64,000 nt of DNA from Bacillota bacterium (lineage in GTDB: Bacteria; Bacillota; Clostridia; DSM-8532). Location of the stretch: the NCBI GenBank assembly GCA_023415205.1, contig JAEZLR010000033.1, forward strand, positions 41,440-105,439, given 5' to 3'. Both the position numbers and the translations under genes were made by a program. The notes under the pieces are model-generated. The model was not told where the DNA came from and did no database searches. It saw only the letters and a list, made by a program, of their open reading frames with translations. This document shows, piece after piece, positions 32,684-40,747 of this stretch; positions within the stretch are counted from its first letter, which is position 1; every line of letters starts with the position of its first letter.

Positions 32684-32729
32684 CTCCTACAAACTATAGG
32701 AACACAGTCCAAAAAATGTGTTCTATAAT
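32684..32729 (+). promoter_or_regulatory. Kinase-cluster promoter, copy 3
   Basis: CTCCTACAAACTATAGGAAC (32684-32703) matches the boxes at 24597 and 28459 in most positions, and TATAAT (32724-32729) is at the same 40-base offset. It precedes kinase D and the long FHA/phosphatase operon. Confidence 0.65.
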
Positions 32730-32774
32730 AGGACTAAGCCCACATCATCCCACAGAGAGAAGAGGAAAGATTAT

Positions 32775-33941
32775 ATGGAAATTAACCAGCTCTGCATGGG
32801 CTGCATGACGAGTATTGAGAATAAAAAGGCCTATTGCCCTTATTGCGGATTTAAAGCTGATGCTGCCGAGCAGTCACCTCACCATCTCCCGCCAGAAACT
32901 ATTCTTAATGGCAAGTATTTGATTGGAAGGGTCCTTGGAGAGGGTGGCTTTGGTATCACCTATTTAGGATGGGACTTGAACCTGGATATGAAGGTGGCCA
33001 TCAAAGAATATTATCCCGCTGGTTTTGTCACCCGTGAAAACACAGTGACCACAACGGTTACCCCTTTCTCGGGAGATAAACGGGAAGCTTATATCAGTGG
33101 TCTGGAGAAATTTGTGGGTGAGGCTAAGAGCCTGGCTAAGTTCTACATTCTTCCCGGTATTGTATCGGTCAAGGATTTCTTCAAGGAAAACGGCACCGGC
33201 TATATTGTTATGGAATATGTGGAAGGGATCACCCTTAAGCAATACCTTCAAAAAGAGGGTGGGAAACTTCCTGTTATTCAGGTACTGGAGTGGGTGAAGC
33301 CCTTAATTACCTCCCTATCCCAGATGCACGAGAAAGGAATCATCCATCGGGATATCAGTCCGGACAATATCATGATTACGCCCCATGGTGAGATCAAACT
33401 GCTGGATTTTGGTGCCGCCCGAGATATCTCCGCTGATGGGGCTAAAAGTCTTTCTGTGCTTTTAAAGCCTGGCTATGCTCCTGAAGAGCAATACCGCACC
33501 CGTGGTATTCAAGGGCCTTGGACCGATGTCTATGGGCTGTGCGCCACTATTTACAAAGCCATCACCGGTCAGACGCCTCCTGAATCCATGGAAAGAGTCC
33601 ATGAGGATACGCTTGAGCCTCCTACAAAATTGGGCGTCAGCCTTAATGAAGACAAGGAAGCAGCGCTTCTCAAAGGGCTGGCCATATTACAGAAGAATCG
33701 CTATCAGACCATGAATGAGCTCTATAATGCCCTGATGGCTTCGGATTTTCTTAAGGGTACAACGAAACAAGAATCTGAAAAAGTCAAAGCTGAAACTATA
33801 AAAATGGACTCTGCAAAAACAGAAAGCCACGCTCAAGAGCTTCCAATAGAAGAAGATAGTCTACCCATTATTCCCAAGATTTTTTTTATTTTGGCCATTG
33901 TATCTACAGCTATTGGGCTTATAGTTAGGTTAATTTCATAA
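32775..33941 (+). CDS. Ser/Thr protein kinase D: zinc ribbon, kinase, C-terminal tail anchor
   Basis: 388 residues from ATG 32775 (MEINQLCMGCM), preceded by AGAGGAAAG; an in-frame start 19 codons upstream falls in the promoter and is rejected. Zinc ribbon (CMGCM ... CPYCGF), then the kinase domain with GEGGFG, VAIKEYYP, HRDISPDNIMI, LLDFGAARD and GYAPEEQY. A polar Lys/Glu-rich linker leads to a single C-terminal hydrophobic helix (PKIFFILAIVSTAIGLIVRLIS) that would leave almost nothing outside, so this kinase is tail-anchored and not a receptor. First gene of a tightly spaced set running to 43052. Confidence 0.9.
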   Translation: MEINQLCMGCMTSIENKKAYCPYCGFKADAAEQSPHHLPPETILNGKYLIGRVLGEGGFGITYLGWDLNLDMKVAIKEYYPAGFVTRENTVTTTVTPFSGDKREAYISGLEKFVGEAKSLAKFYILPGIVSVKDFFKENGTGYIVMEYVEGITLKQYLQKEGGKLPVIQVLEWVKPLITSLSQMHEKGIIHRDISPDNIMITPHGEIKLLDFGAARDISADGAKSLSVLLKPGYAPEEQYRTRGIQGPWTDVYGLCATIYKAITGQTPPESMERVHEDTLEPPTKLGVSLNEDKEAALLKGLAILQKNRYQTMNELYNALMASDFLKGTTKQESEKVKAETIKMDSAKTESHAQELPIEEDSLPIIPKIFFILAIVSTAIGLIVRLIS

Positions 33942-33979
33942 ATCTTTAGTTAAAAGCTACTGAAAGGATAAGGAAGGGT

Positions 33980-34486
33980 ATGGAAACAAGTAATATATTT
34001 TTCTTTTTATCTAATAATGTAACAACGTTAGGATTACTCTCTTTCACTTTTGTGTTTTTCTTACATATCAAGAAATGGAATACTGCTAAATATTTCATGC
34101 TTCTTTCTTTGCTTGGCTCCTTCATGAAGGTCATCATTGATACCATACTTATTTCTGAGGAGCAAAGAATGAATTATTTCAATTCACCCATAAGCAATAT
34201 TACGGAGTTTCTATGGTATATTGACTGGATCGGGTTCGCTTTAGCATTAATAAGCATAAAAACTACGCCATTGAACATTAAGGTTGTGGCCACGCTGGGT
34301 GTTGTTTTCGGTATCCTTAATAGACCGATATCAACTTTGGCCATCGATAAAATGAATAATGGTCAATGGGATTATTCTTCATACACGCTATTTGGAGACA
34401 TTTGGGCTCTCGTAGGGGGTGGCCTGATTATCACAGCTCTTGTCATGCTTTTTATAAGGCAAACAACAAAAACAAGAATGGCTTAA
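33980..34486 (+). CDS. Membrane protein of unknown function in the kinase cluster
   Basis: 168 residues with about five hydrophobic segments (around 10-28, 38-56, 75-92, 100-118 and 138-158). I recognise no family. The gene is visibly AT-richer than the kinases around it, which may reflect separate ancestry or just the membrane composition. AGGAAGG precedes ATG 33980. The gaps to kinase D (38 bases) and to the FHA gene (49 bases) put it in the same operon. It could be a partner or proteolytic substrate of the PrsW-like protein downstream; that is speculation. Confidence 0.65.
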   Translation: METSNIFFFLSNNVTTLGLLSFTFVFFLHIKKWNTAKYFMLLSLLGSFMKVIIDTILISEEQRMNYFNSPISNITEFLWYIDWIGFALALISIKTTPLNIKVVATLGVVFGILNRPISTLAIDKMNNGQWDYSSYTLFGDIWALVGGGLIITALVMLFIRQTTKTRMA

Positions 34487-34535
34487 GCTATTCATCGATC
34501 TATAAAACCACCTGAATCTTAAGGAGGATATTCTT

Positions 34536-35126
34536 ATGGAAATGAAGCAATGCAGCAACGGTCATTTTTATGACGCATCTAAATTCTCGGAGTGCCCCAA
34601 TTGTAACAGTGCCTCTGCCAATGTGAACATGACGCGTCCCTTGGAAGTGGGTCCCACCACGCCTGTGTCTCGTGAGACTCCGCCTGTCGGCTCGCCTTCA
34701 GGGCATACCTATTCCATGGGCACACCCAATAAAGGCTCTGCCGACAGAGAACGCACGGTAGCACTCATCAAGCATAAAACCGGTATCGACCCTGTTGTGG
34801 GATGGTTGATTTGCACCGAGGGCAGCGATAAGGGAAGGGATTACCGTATTCATTCCGACAACAATGCCATCGGCCGGGGAGAGAATATGGATATCTGTAT
34901 TCATGGCGACAACACTATTTCAAGAGAAAACCATGCCTTTATCAGCTATGATGCCAAGGATAAAACCTTTTATTTCAGACCGGGGGAAGGGCGCAGCATT
35001 GTCCGTTTTAACGGAAAAGCGCTGTTCAATACCATTGAAATAGCCCCTTATGACACCATCGAGCTAGGAGAGACCAAGCTCGTATTCATACCGCTTTGCG
35101 GAGAGAGGTTTGATTGGAGTGAATAA
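34536..35126 (+). CDS. Zinc-ribbon plus FHA-domain protein
   Basis: 196 residues. The N-terminus has a ribbon-like CSNGH ... CPNC (Cys6, His10, Cys20, Cys23). A Pro/Ser/Thr-rich linker follows, and the C-terminal FHA domain (about 85-190) has the key residues: IGRG, SRENH and FNG. FHA domains bind phosphothreonine, so this is likely a soluble adaptor reading marks laid by the neighbouring kinases. The linker carries TPVSRETPP-like Thr-Pro sites and DRERTVALIKHK, which could be phosphorylated; that is inference. AAGGAGG precedes ATG 34536. The next gene overlaps its stop. Confidence 0.88.
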   Translation: MEMKQCSNGHFYDASKFSECPNCNSASANVNMTRPLEVGPTTPVSRETPPVGSPSGHTYSMGTPNKGSADRERTVALIKHKTGIDPVVGWLICTEGSDKGRDYRIHSDNNAIGRGENMDICIHGDNTISRENHAFISYDAKDKTFYFRPGEGRSIVRFNGKALFNTIEIAPYDTIELGETKLVFIPLCGERFDWSE

Positions 35127-36180
35127 ATACATAGACCTCATGGGGGCTTTAGCGAAGACTGTTACGCCATCCAGCCTGGGGACGGGTGAGTCGGCGGGTG
35201 TAAGCGGAACCGCTATTACCGTTGATCCGGCTGTCACCACCGGCCCCGCCATTACAGGTGGAAAGCCTTTAATGGATTTCCTTACCGGAAAGCCTCTTCT
35301 GGTAGGCGGCCTTCTTCTGGGGCTGGTATTACTGACAGTTCTGGTTATTTCTTTCCTTCGCAAGAAAAAGACAAAGGAAAGGGTACCCTTGGAAACAGGT
35401 GTTAAGACCATGAAATCAGCAGTTAATGGCCCAATCAGCGTGGGCAATGTTCAGAATATCGGCCAGCGTGAAAGCCAGCAGGATAGCTTTGGACTCTCGG
35501 ATATGTCCAATAAAGCCCTTTGTGAACAAAAAGGTTTGTTCGCCATTGTAGCCGATGGCATGGGAGGCTTGTCCAATGGTGCCGAGGTCAGTGCCCTGGT
35601 CACCCGATCAATGCTTGGCTCCTTTTCAACCAGACCTTTTACAGCCGATACGCCCCAGGAACTGCTCAACATGCTTTCCTATGCCAATAAAGAGGTTAAT
35701 GGCTTTTTAAAGAATGTCAAGGACAGGAGCGGATCAACGGTAGTGGCGGTACTGCTTAAGGATAAGATGCTTCATTGGATATCCGTGGGAGATAGCCGCA
35801 TCTGCCTCATCAGAAACGGAGCAATCCTTCAACTTAACAGAGAGCACACCTATGCCTCCGAGTTAGATGAAAAGGCGGCCAAGGGAGAAATATCTTATGA
35901 AAAAGCGCAGAGTGACCCTCAAAGAAATGCCCTGACCAGTTATCTGGGCATGGGAGAGCTCGAAAAAATTGATAGAAGCCTGCGTCCGTTACAGCTCACA
36001 CCGGGAGACCGTGTGCTTCTTATGTCCGACGGTGTCTTTGGTACGCTTTCCGACGAAGAGATTTTATCTACCATGAACCTGGTACCCTATGAATCTGTGG
36101 CTCTACTTGAAGAACTTATTTTGAAAAAGAACAAGCGAGGCCAGGATAATTTTACAGCCATTCTTATTGAATGCCATTAA
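35119..36180 (+). CDS. Membrane-anchored PP2C-type Ser/Thr phosphatase
   Basis: About 353 residues from GTG 35119 (8-base overlap with the FHA gene; TTG 35110 is an alternative). A Gly/Thr-rich N-terminal segment is followed by one transmembrane helix (LLVGGLLLGLVLLTVLVISFLRKKK). The cytoplasmic PP2C domain spans about 110-350 with metal-binding motifs VADGMGG, SVGDSRICLIRNG, LMSDGVFG and GQDNFTAI. Motif 1 reads RESQQDS where most family members have NED. It would reverse phosphorylation by the cluster kinases, as PrpC/Stp does for PrkC/PknB. Confidence 0.9.
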   Translation: MNKYIDLMGALAKTVTPSSLGTGESAGVSGTAITVDPAVTTGPAITGGKPLMDFLTGKPLLVGGLLLGLVLLTVLVISFLRKKKTKERVPLETGVKTMKSAVNGPISVGNVQNIGQRESQQDSFGLSDMSNKALCEQKGLFAIVADGMGGLSNGAEVSALVTRSMLGSFSTRPFTADTPQELLNMLSYANKEVNGFLKNVKDRSGSTVVAVLLKDKMLHWISVGDSRICLIRNGAILQLNREHTYASELDEKAAKGEISYEKAQSDPQRNALTSYLGMGELEKIDRSLRPLQLTPGDRVLLMSDGVFGTLSDEEILSTMNLVPYESVALLEELILKKNKRGQDNFTAILIECH

Positions 36181-36206
36181 TCGAGGGCGAACCCAGGAGG
36201 GTCTTC

Positions 36207-37532
36207 ATGGTTAAACGAATAGTGAGTCTTTCAATTGCGGTCATACTACTCCTTAGCGGAGCCTGTTTAAGCTTTGCCAATACCCCGGTGGAAACGGCGG
36301 TCAACGGGGTTGTTCGCGTTATAGGATTGAATTCCCAGTATATCTCCTCCGGGTCTGGCTTTGCCATTGGTAAAGCCGGAGAGGCCCCACAGGTTTTCAT
36401 CACCAACAACCATGTGGTTGAGGGGTTTGAGGAGGACATTTACATTGTCTTGGATCATTTTATCATCACAGAAGACAGGCGGGTTGATGGAACGCTGGTG
36501 AAGGCAGAGGTGGTAAAATCCTGGTCCTCACCGGACCTGGCCATTCTAGTGGCAGAGAAGCCTATCGCGGAACGCATACCCTTGACACTCTGCCCCTCCG
36601 GCCCAGTGAGTATTGCCGAGGATGTCTATGCCCTGGGGTTCCCTGGAGCAGCAGACAGCATTACCGATGATGGCTACGCCTATCCCTCCCAGGTGAAGGA
36701 TGTATCAGTGACCAGGGGAGTCATCAGCAAGCTTCACAGCACCATTGACGGCAACGATTGCTTTCAGATTGATGCCACCATTCATCATGGCAACTCAGGA
36801 GGCCCCCTTATAAACAAGGATGGCCTCGTAATAGGCATCAATACCTTCGGGGCTGTGATGGGGGGAGAGGAAAAGGCCGGAGTCAATTATTCCATTTACA
36901 GCGATTATATTATTAATTATCTGGATCAGACGGAACTTGCCTATGATAAAGTAGATCAGCCTGTTTCCGGGAATAAGCCGGTAGAGAATCCCGGCCAGGA
37001 ACCGCAGAGTCCTGCACCTACCCCGATTACCACACGACAGCCAGAAAGCCATAATCAGCCGTCGTCACCTTCATCCGATTCCACCTTGCTCATCATAGCA
37101 GGCCTTGCAGGCGTAGGCGCGTTAATCGGCTTTTATTTAAAGTCCCGGAAGACAGGCTCAAGGAGTACACCCCCCGCTTCTTCGGGGCCTGAAAGGCCGT
37201 TGGGGAGTATGGCCACGGTAGAGTTACAGATTCTCTGCACGGAAGGTGTCTTTAAGGATAATTCCTTTAAAGCTAAAGGGAGCATTCTCATGGGAAGAGA
37301 TCCCAAGAAATGCCAGATAGTCTTTCCCAAGGACACCCCGGGTATCAGTTCCACCCACTGCGAGCTCAAAGCGGAAGGGGGAGCCCTTGTCCTTATTGAT
37401 CGGCAATCCAGCTACGGTACCTTTTTAGGAAATGGTGCAAGACTCGACCCCAATCAACCCTTTGAACTACGCCCAGGCGACGTCTTTTATCTGGCCAATA
37501 GAAAAAACACCTTCAAGGTCATTCGGCCTTGA
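36207..37532 (+). CDS. Exported trypsin-like (S1C) protease with TM helix and cytoplasmic FHA domain
   Basis: 441 residues. The start ATG 36207 follows AGGAGGG. Signal peptide about 1-26 (IVSLSIAVILLLSGACLSFA). The serine protease domain (about 27-235) has His in ITNNHVVEG, Asp in SSPDLAILVA and Ser in HHGNSGGPL. A Pro/Ser-rich linker, a transmembrane helix (LLIIAGLAGVGALIGFYL) and an FHA domain (about 345-441: MGRDPKKCQIVF, SSTHCEL) follow. In the FHA domain the usual STNGTF reads SSYGTF, replacing Asn by Tyr. No PDZ domain. The arrangement puts proteolysis outside and phosphopeptide reading inside; protein quality control or anti-sigma cleavage are candidate roles. Confidence 0.9.
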   Translation: MVKRIVSLSIAVILLLSGACLSFANTPVETAVNGVVRVIGLNSQYISSGSGFAIGKAGEAPQVFITNNHVVEGFEEDIYIVLDHFIITEDRRVDGTLVKAEVVKSWSSPDLAILVAEKPIAERIPLTLCPSGPVSIAEDVYALGFPGAADSITDDGYAYPSQVKDVSVTRGVISKLHSTIDGNDCFQIDATIHHGNSGGPLINKDGLVIGINTFGAVMGGEEKAGVNYSIYSDYIINYLDQTELAYDKVDQPVSGNKPVENPGQEPQSPAPTPITTRQPESHNQPSSPSSDSTLLIIAGLAGVGALIGFYLKSRKTGSRSTPPASSGPERPLGSMATVELQILCTEGVFKDNSFKAKGSILMGRDPKKCQIVFPKDTPGISSTHCELKAEGGALVLIDRQSSYGTFLGNGARLDPNQPFELRPGDVFYLANRKNTFKVIRP

Positions 37533-37550
37533 ACTTCGGGAGGTTCTCCA

Positions 37551-38828
37551 ATGAGCGGGAATACTGTTTTTTTCAAGAAGAGCTTGGACTCCAGTCTCAA
37601 GCTGAGTGATATTTTTTCTGATGTTTTTAAGCCCCATAGCAAACAGGACGGCGAACGCATGTTTATAGCGGGAACAGAGCTAAGTACTCCCATGGAAAGT
37701 GAAATGCTTTCGCAGTGGAGAAAACCCTGGCTCTTCTTTAGGGTTATGTCCTATGGCTTATTGCTCTCCTTCCTGCTCTATATTTTGCTGCAGTATTTTG
37801 GAGCCATGGTTGCTCCAGGATTCATTATCATTGGTTCCTTCGCCACCCCCTTAGCCGTTCTGATTTTTTTCTGGGAGCTCAATGTTCCCAGGAATATTCC
37901 CTTCTACGATGTCATTAAGATGTTCTTACTGGGCGGTGTCATGTCCCTTCTGTTTACCATTGTTTTTACGGCCATTGTAGGCGACGGCCCGGCAACTCTT
38001 GCAGCCTTTACCGAAGAGCCTGCCAAGGTAGCGGCCCTGGCTTTGTTTATACAGAAAGGGAAAAAAAATAAGTACATATTAAACGGTATTCTCATCGGGG
38101 GAGCTATAGGCGCGGGATTTGCCGCCTTTGAGTCAGCGGGCTATGCCTTTATCACCGGATCGGTTGAGGTTATCTTTCTCCGGGGAATATTAGCACCGGG
38201 AATGCATGTAGCCTGGGCGGCCATCACCGGCGGAGCCCTGGCCATGGTAAAGGGTGAAGGGAAGCTGGAAGGAAAGCACTTCATAGATTTCAATTTCCTC
38301 AGATATCTTGCCATAGCTGTCGCTCTGCATTTTGTGTGGAACTCCGGTATTGTTATTGTTGATTTCGGTGTTTTCGGTAGTCTCATGCATGTTATTCTTA
38401 TCCTCCTTGCCTGGTTGACCTTGCTTTCACTGATGAACAAGGGTATCAAGCAAATCGTTCTGCTTTCCGGCTCCGGGAACGTTGCTCAGGGGTTACCGAG
38501 GTCCGGTGGTAAGCCCGTGCTTTATGGAATAACCGGAGAATATGCAGGTAAAATCTTTCCTCTACAAAATGGCAAGGTTGTCATTGGGAGAGACGCCAAG
38601 CTTTCCAGCATTATTTTTCCCCAGACCACCAAGGGCATCAGCCGAAAGCATTGTACCTTACAAATAGAGGGAGAAAATGTCTGGCTCTGTGATGAAAACT
38701 CAACCTACGGTACTTTCCTAGGTTCCAATGAGCGCCTGGCGGCGGGTGCCTTAACCAAGCTTGAGGGCGGGCAGCAATTCTATCTTGGAAGCCGTCAATA
38801 TGCTTTATTTGAAATACGATACCAGTAA
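37551..38828 (+). CDS. PrsW-type intramembrane protease with C-terminal FHA domain
   Basis: 425 residues. The N-terminal 60 residues are polar (KLSDIFSDVFKPHSKQDGERMFIAGTEL). A membrane domain of about seven helices carries PrsW signatures: FTEEPAKV (EExxK), AAFESAGYA, PGMHVAWAA and LHFVWNSG. Bacillus PrsW makes the first cut in an anti-sigma factor. The C-terminal FHA domain (about 320-425) has IGRDAKLSSIIF and SRKHC, but STYGTF in place of STNGTF. ATG 37551 lies 18 bases after the S1C protease stop. Pairing an exported protease and an intramembrane protease, both FHA-linked, suggests a regulated proteolysis cascade. Confidence 0.88.
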   Translation: MSGNTVFFKKSLDSSLKLSDIFSDVFKPHSKQDGERMFIAGTELSTPMESEMLSQWRKPWLFFRVMSYGLLLSFLLYILLQYFGAMVAPGFIIIGSFATPLAVLIFFWELNVPRNIPFYDVIKMFLLGGVMSLLFTIVFTAIVGDGPATLAAFTEEPAKVAALALFIQKGKKNKYILNGILIGGAIGAGFAAFESAGYAFITGSVEVIFLRGILAPGMHVAWAAITGGALAMVKGEGKLEGKHFIDFNFLRYLAIAVALHFVWNSGIVIVDFGVFGSLMHVILILLAWLTLLSLMNKGIKQIVLLSGSGNVAQGLPRSGGKPVLYGITGEYAGKIFPLQNGKVVIGRDAKLSSIIFPQTTKGISRKHCTLQIEGENVWLCDENSTYGTFLGSNERLAAGALTKLEGGQQFYLGSRQYALFEIRYQ

Positions 38829-38857
38829 GCGGATTTTAGTCATAGGTGGTGAACTGT

Positions 38858-40714
38858 TTGGATCTCAATAAGCTTTGCCTGAAGTGTATGAGGGAAACCG
38901 TGGAAAATGCTCAGTGTACCTCCTGTAGAACTCTTTCTGGATTTGTACAGGAACCTGTTTTTGCCCTCCCCATCAGCACCATCCTTCACGGCAGGTACTT
39001 AATCGGAGCTGTTCTGGGCCATGGAGGCTTTGGTATGACCTATATGGCCTACGACCTTAGGGCAAATCAGCGGGTGGCCATTAAAGAATACATGCCCGAT
39101 GGACTGTCCACCCGGGTTCCAGGAACCACCGAAATGACTATCCATACCAGCCAAGAGGATTATTATTATGGCCTGAATAAATTCCTTGACGAAGCCAGAA
39201 TGATTCACCGGTATCGTGAGAATCCTCATATCATTACGGTTCAGGCCTTGTTTGAAGAGAACCGGACAGCCTATTATGTCATGGACTATCTGGATGGCTG
39301 TGACCTTAAAAGGTATGTGGCCCAAAAGGGGGGGAAGCTACCCTACAGGCAAGTCATGAACCTTTTGAGTCCTATTTTTGACGCCTTGGGCGAGGTACAC
39401 AGGCAGAATGTTATTCATCGGGACATCAGCCCGGATAATATATATATTTGTCAGAATGGTCAGGCAAAGCTCCTGGACTTTGGGGCGGCCAGGGTGGCAT
39501 TGAAAGGAAAGAGTCAAAGCCTGTCCGTTATTTTAAAAAGAGGATATGCCCCTGAGGAACAGTATCGAAGCCATGGCATACAAGGCCCCTTTACCGATGT
39601 CTATGCTTTGGCTGGAACCCTTTATAACTGTATCACCGGTGCCATTCCTCCCGAGGCTACCCAGAGAATGTATCATGATGATCTGGTGCCACCTTCTGTC
39701 TTATGCCCGGAGTTACCCCAAAGTATTGACAGGGCTATCGTCAAGGCTCTCTCCGTAAAGGCTGAGGATCGTTATCAAACCATGGAAGAGTTTAAGCAGG
39801 CCTTGCAGGGGATGGCTGTCAATCCCCAGCCCACAGGGGGGCTATCACCCTTAAACCAGCCTCTTAAAGAGATCCAATCCTCCCCTGTGAATCTTGCTAA
39901 ATCCAGTATTGGACGCAGGTTGGGCGCCCTTTTAGTGGATTCAGTTCTTCTGTGTATTCTGTTCTATGGGCTTCTGGTGCCCCTGCTTGAATTGGAAACC
40001 CTTGGAGACTATTCCATTGTCCTTTTCACCGTCAGTGTCCTTTACTCCACCCTTTTTGAGGCCTCTAAGCTGAAAGCAACCCTCGGTAAGCGGCTGCTGG
40101 GTTTGATGGTTTCTGATGTTAATGGTCAGTCCATGAGCTTTGGGAAACTACTTCTGAGGAATGCCGTCAAGTTCTCTAGCTCCCTTCTCAGTGTGTGGGT
40201 GTCAGTTCAGCTAAGCGGTATAATCGGGGTTGTCAACGGTTTTTTCCTCTTGACCAACAAGAACCATCGGGCAGGGCATGACCTTTTGGCACAGACCCTG
40301 GTGGTGGAGGGCAGGCCAACTGCCGTTCCACCGCAAGACAATGCTCCGATGGTGCAGGAAAGAGTCCCTGTTTATGATAGAGTCGATTCCAATGCTGGGA
40401 AATTAGGACTATTAGGGGTTTCAGGATACTACAAGGATGTTTTTTTCCCGATTTCCGAAGGGAAAGTGGTTCTTGGACGTGATCCCCAATATTGCCATAT
40501 CATCTTCCCCGATGACGCCAGGGGGGTGAGCCGGGTGCACTGTGAGGTTTCCAGGGATACGCGCTCATTGGCTATTATGATAAAGGATCTAGGTTCCACC
40601 AATGGAACCTTTGGGATCGATGGAAAGCAGATTACAGGGGAACCAAGGGCCCTTGCCAGTGGAGAAACCTTTACCATTGGCGAAAACAATACCTTCAGAG
40701 TGAAGGTGTCCTGA
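38858..40714 (+). CDS. Ser/Thr protein kinase E: zinc ribbon, kinase, RDD membrane domain, FHA
   Basis: About 618 residues. TTG 38858 (MDLNKLCLKCM) follows AGGTGG and matches the other kinase N-termini; GTG 38846 is the alternative. The zinc ribbon is CLKC ... CTSC. The kinase domain (about 45-310) has GHGGFG, VAIKEYMP, HRDISPDNIYI, LLDFGAAR and GYAPEEQY, more diverged than kinases A-D. An RDD domain (about 360-480: IGRRLGALLVDSVLLCILFYGLL ... KATLGKRLLGLMV) supplies the helices. The FHA domain (about 520-618) has LGRDPQYCHIIF, SRVHCEV and canonical STNGTF. Kinase and FHA on one chain may allow autophosphorylation-dependent clustering. Confidence 0.9.
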   Translation: MDLNKLCLKCMRETVENAQCTSCRTLSGFVQEPVFALPISTILHGRYLIGAVLGHGGFGMTYMAYDLRANQRVAIKEYMPDGLSTRVPGTTEMTIHTSQEDYYYGLNKFLDEARMIHRYRENPHIITVQALFEENRTAYYVMDYLDGCDLKRYVAQKGGKLPYRQVMNLLSPIFDALGEVHRQNVIHRDISPDNIYICQNGQAKLLDFGAARVALKGKSQSLSVILKRGYAPEEQYRSHGIQGPFTDVYALAGTLYNCITGAIPPEATQRMYHDDLVPPSVLCPELPQSIDRAIVKALSVKAEDRYQTMEEFKQALQGMAVNPQPTGGLSPLNQPLKEIQSSPVNLAKSSIGRRLGALLVDSVLLCILFYGLLVPLLELETLGDYSIVLFTVSVLYSTLFEASKLKATLGKRLLGLMVSDVNGQSMSFGKLLLRNAVKFSSSLLSVWVSVQLSGIIGVVNGFFLLTNKNHRAGHDLLAQTLVVEGRPTAVPPQDNAPMVQERVPVYDRVDSNAGKLGLLGVSGYYKDVFFPISEGKVVLGRDPQYCHIIFPDDARGVSRVHCEVSRDTRSLAIMIKDLGSTNGTFGIDGKQITGEPRALASGETFTIGENNTFRVKVS

Positions 40715-40747
40715 GGGCAAGACACAAAATATAAAGGAGCAACGCTT

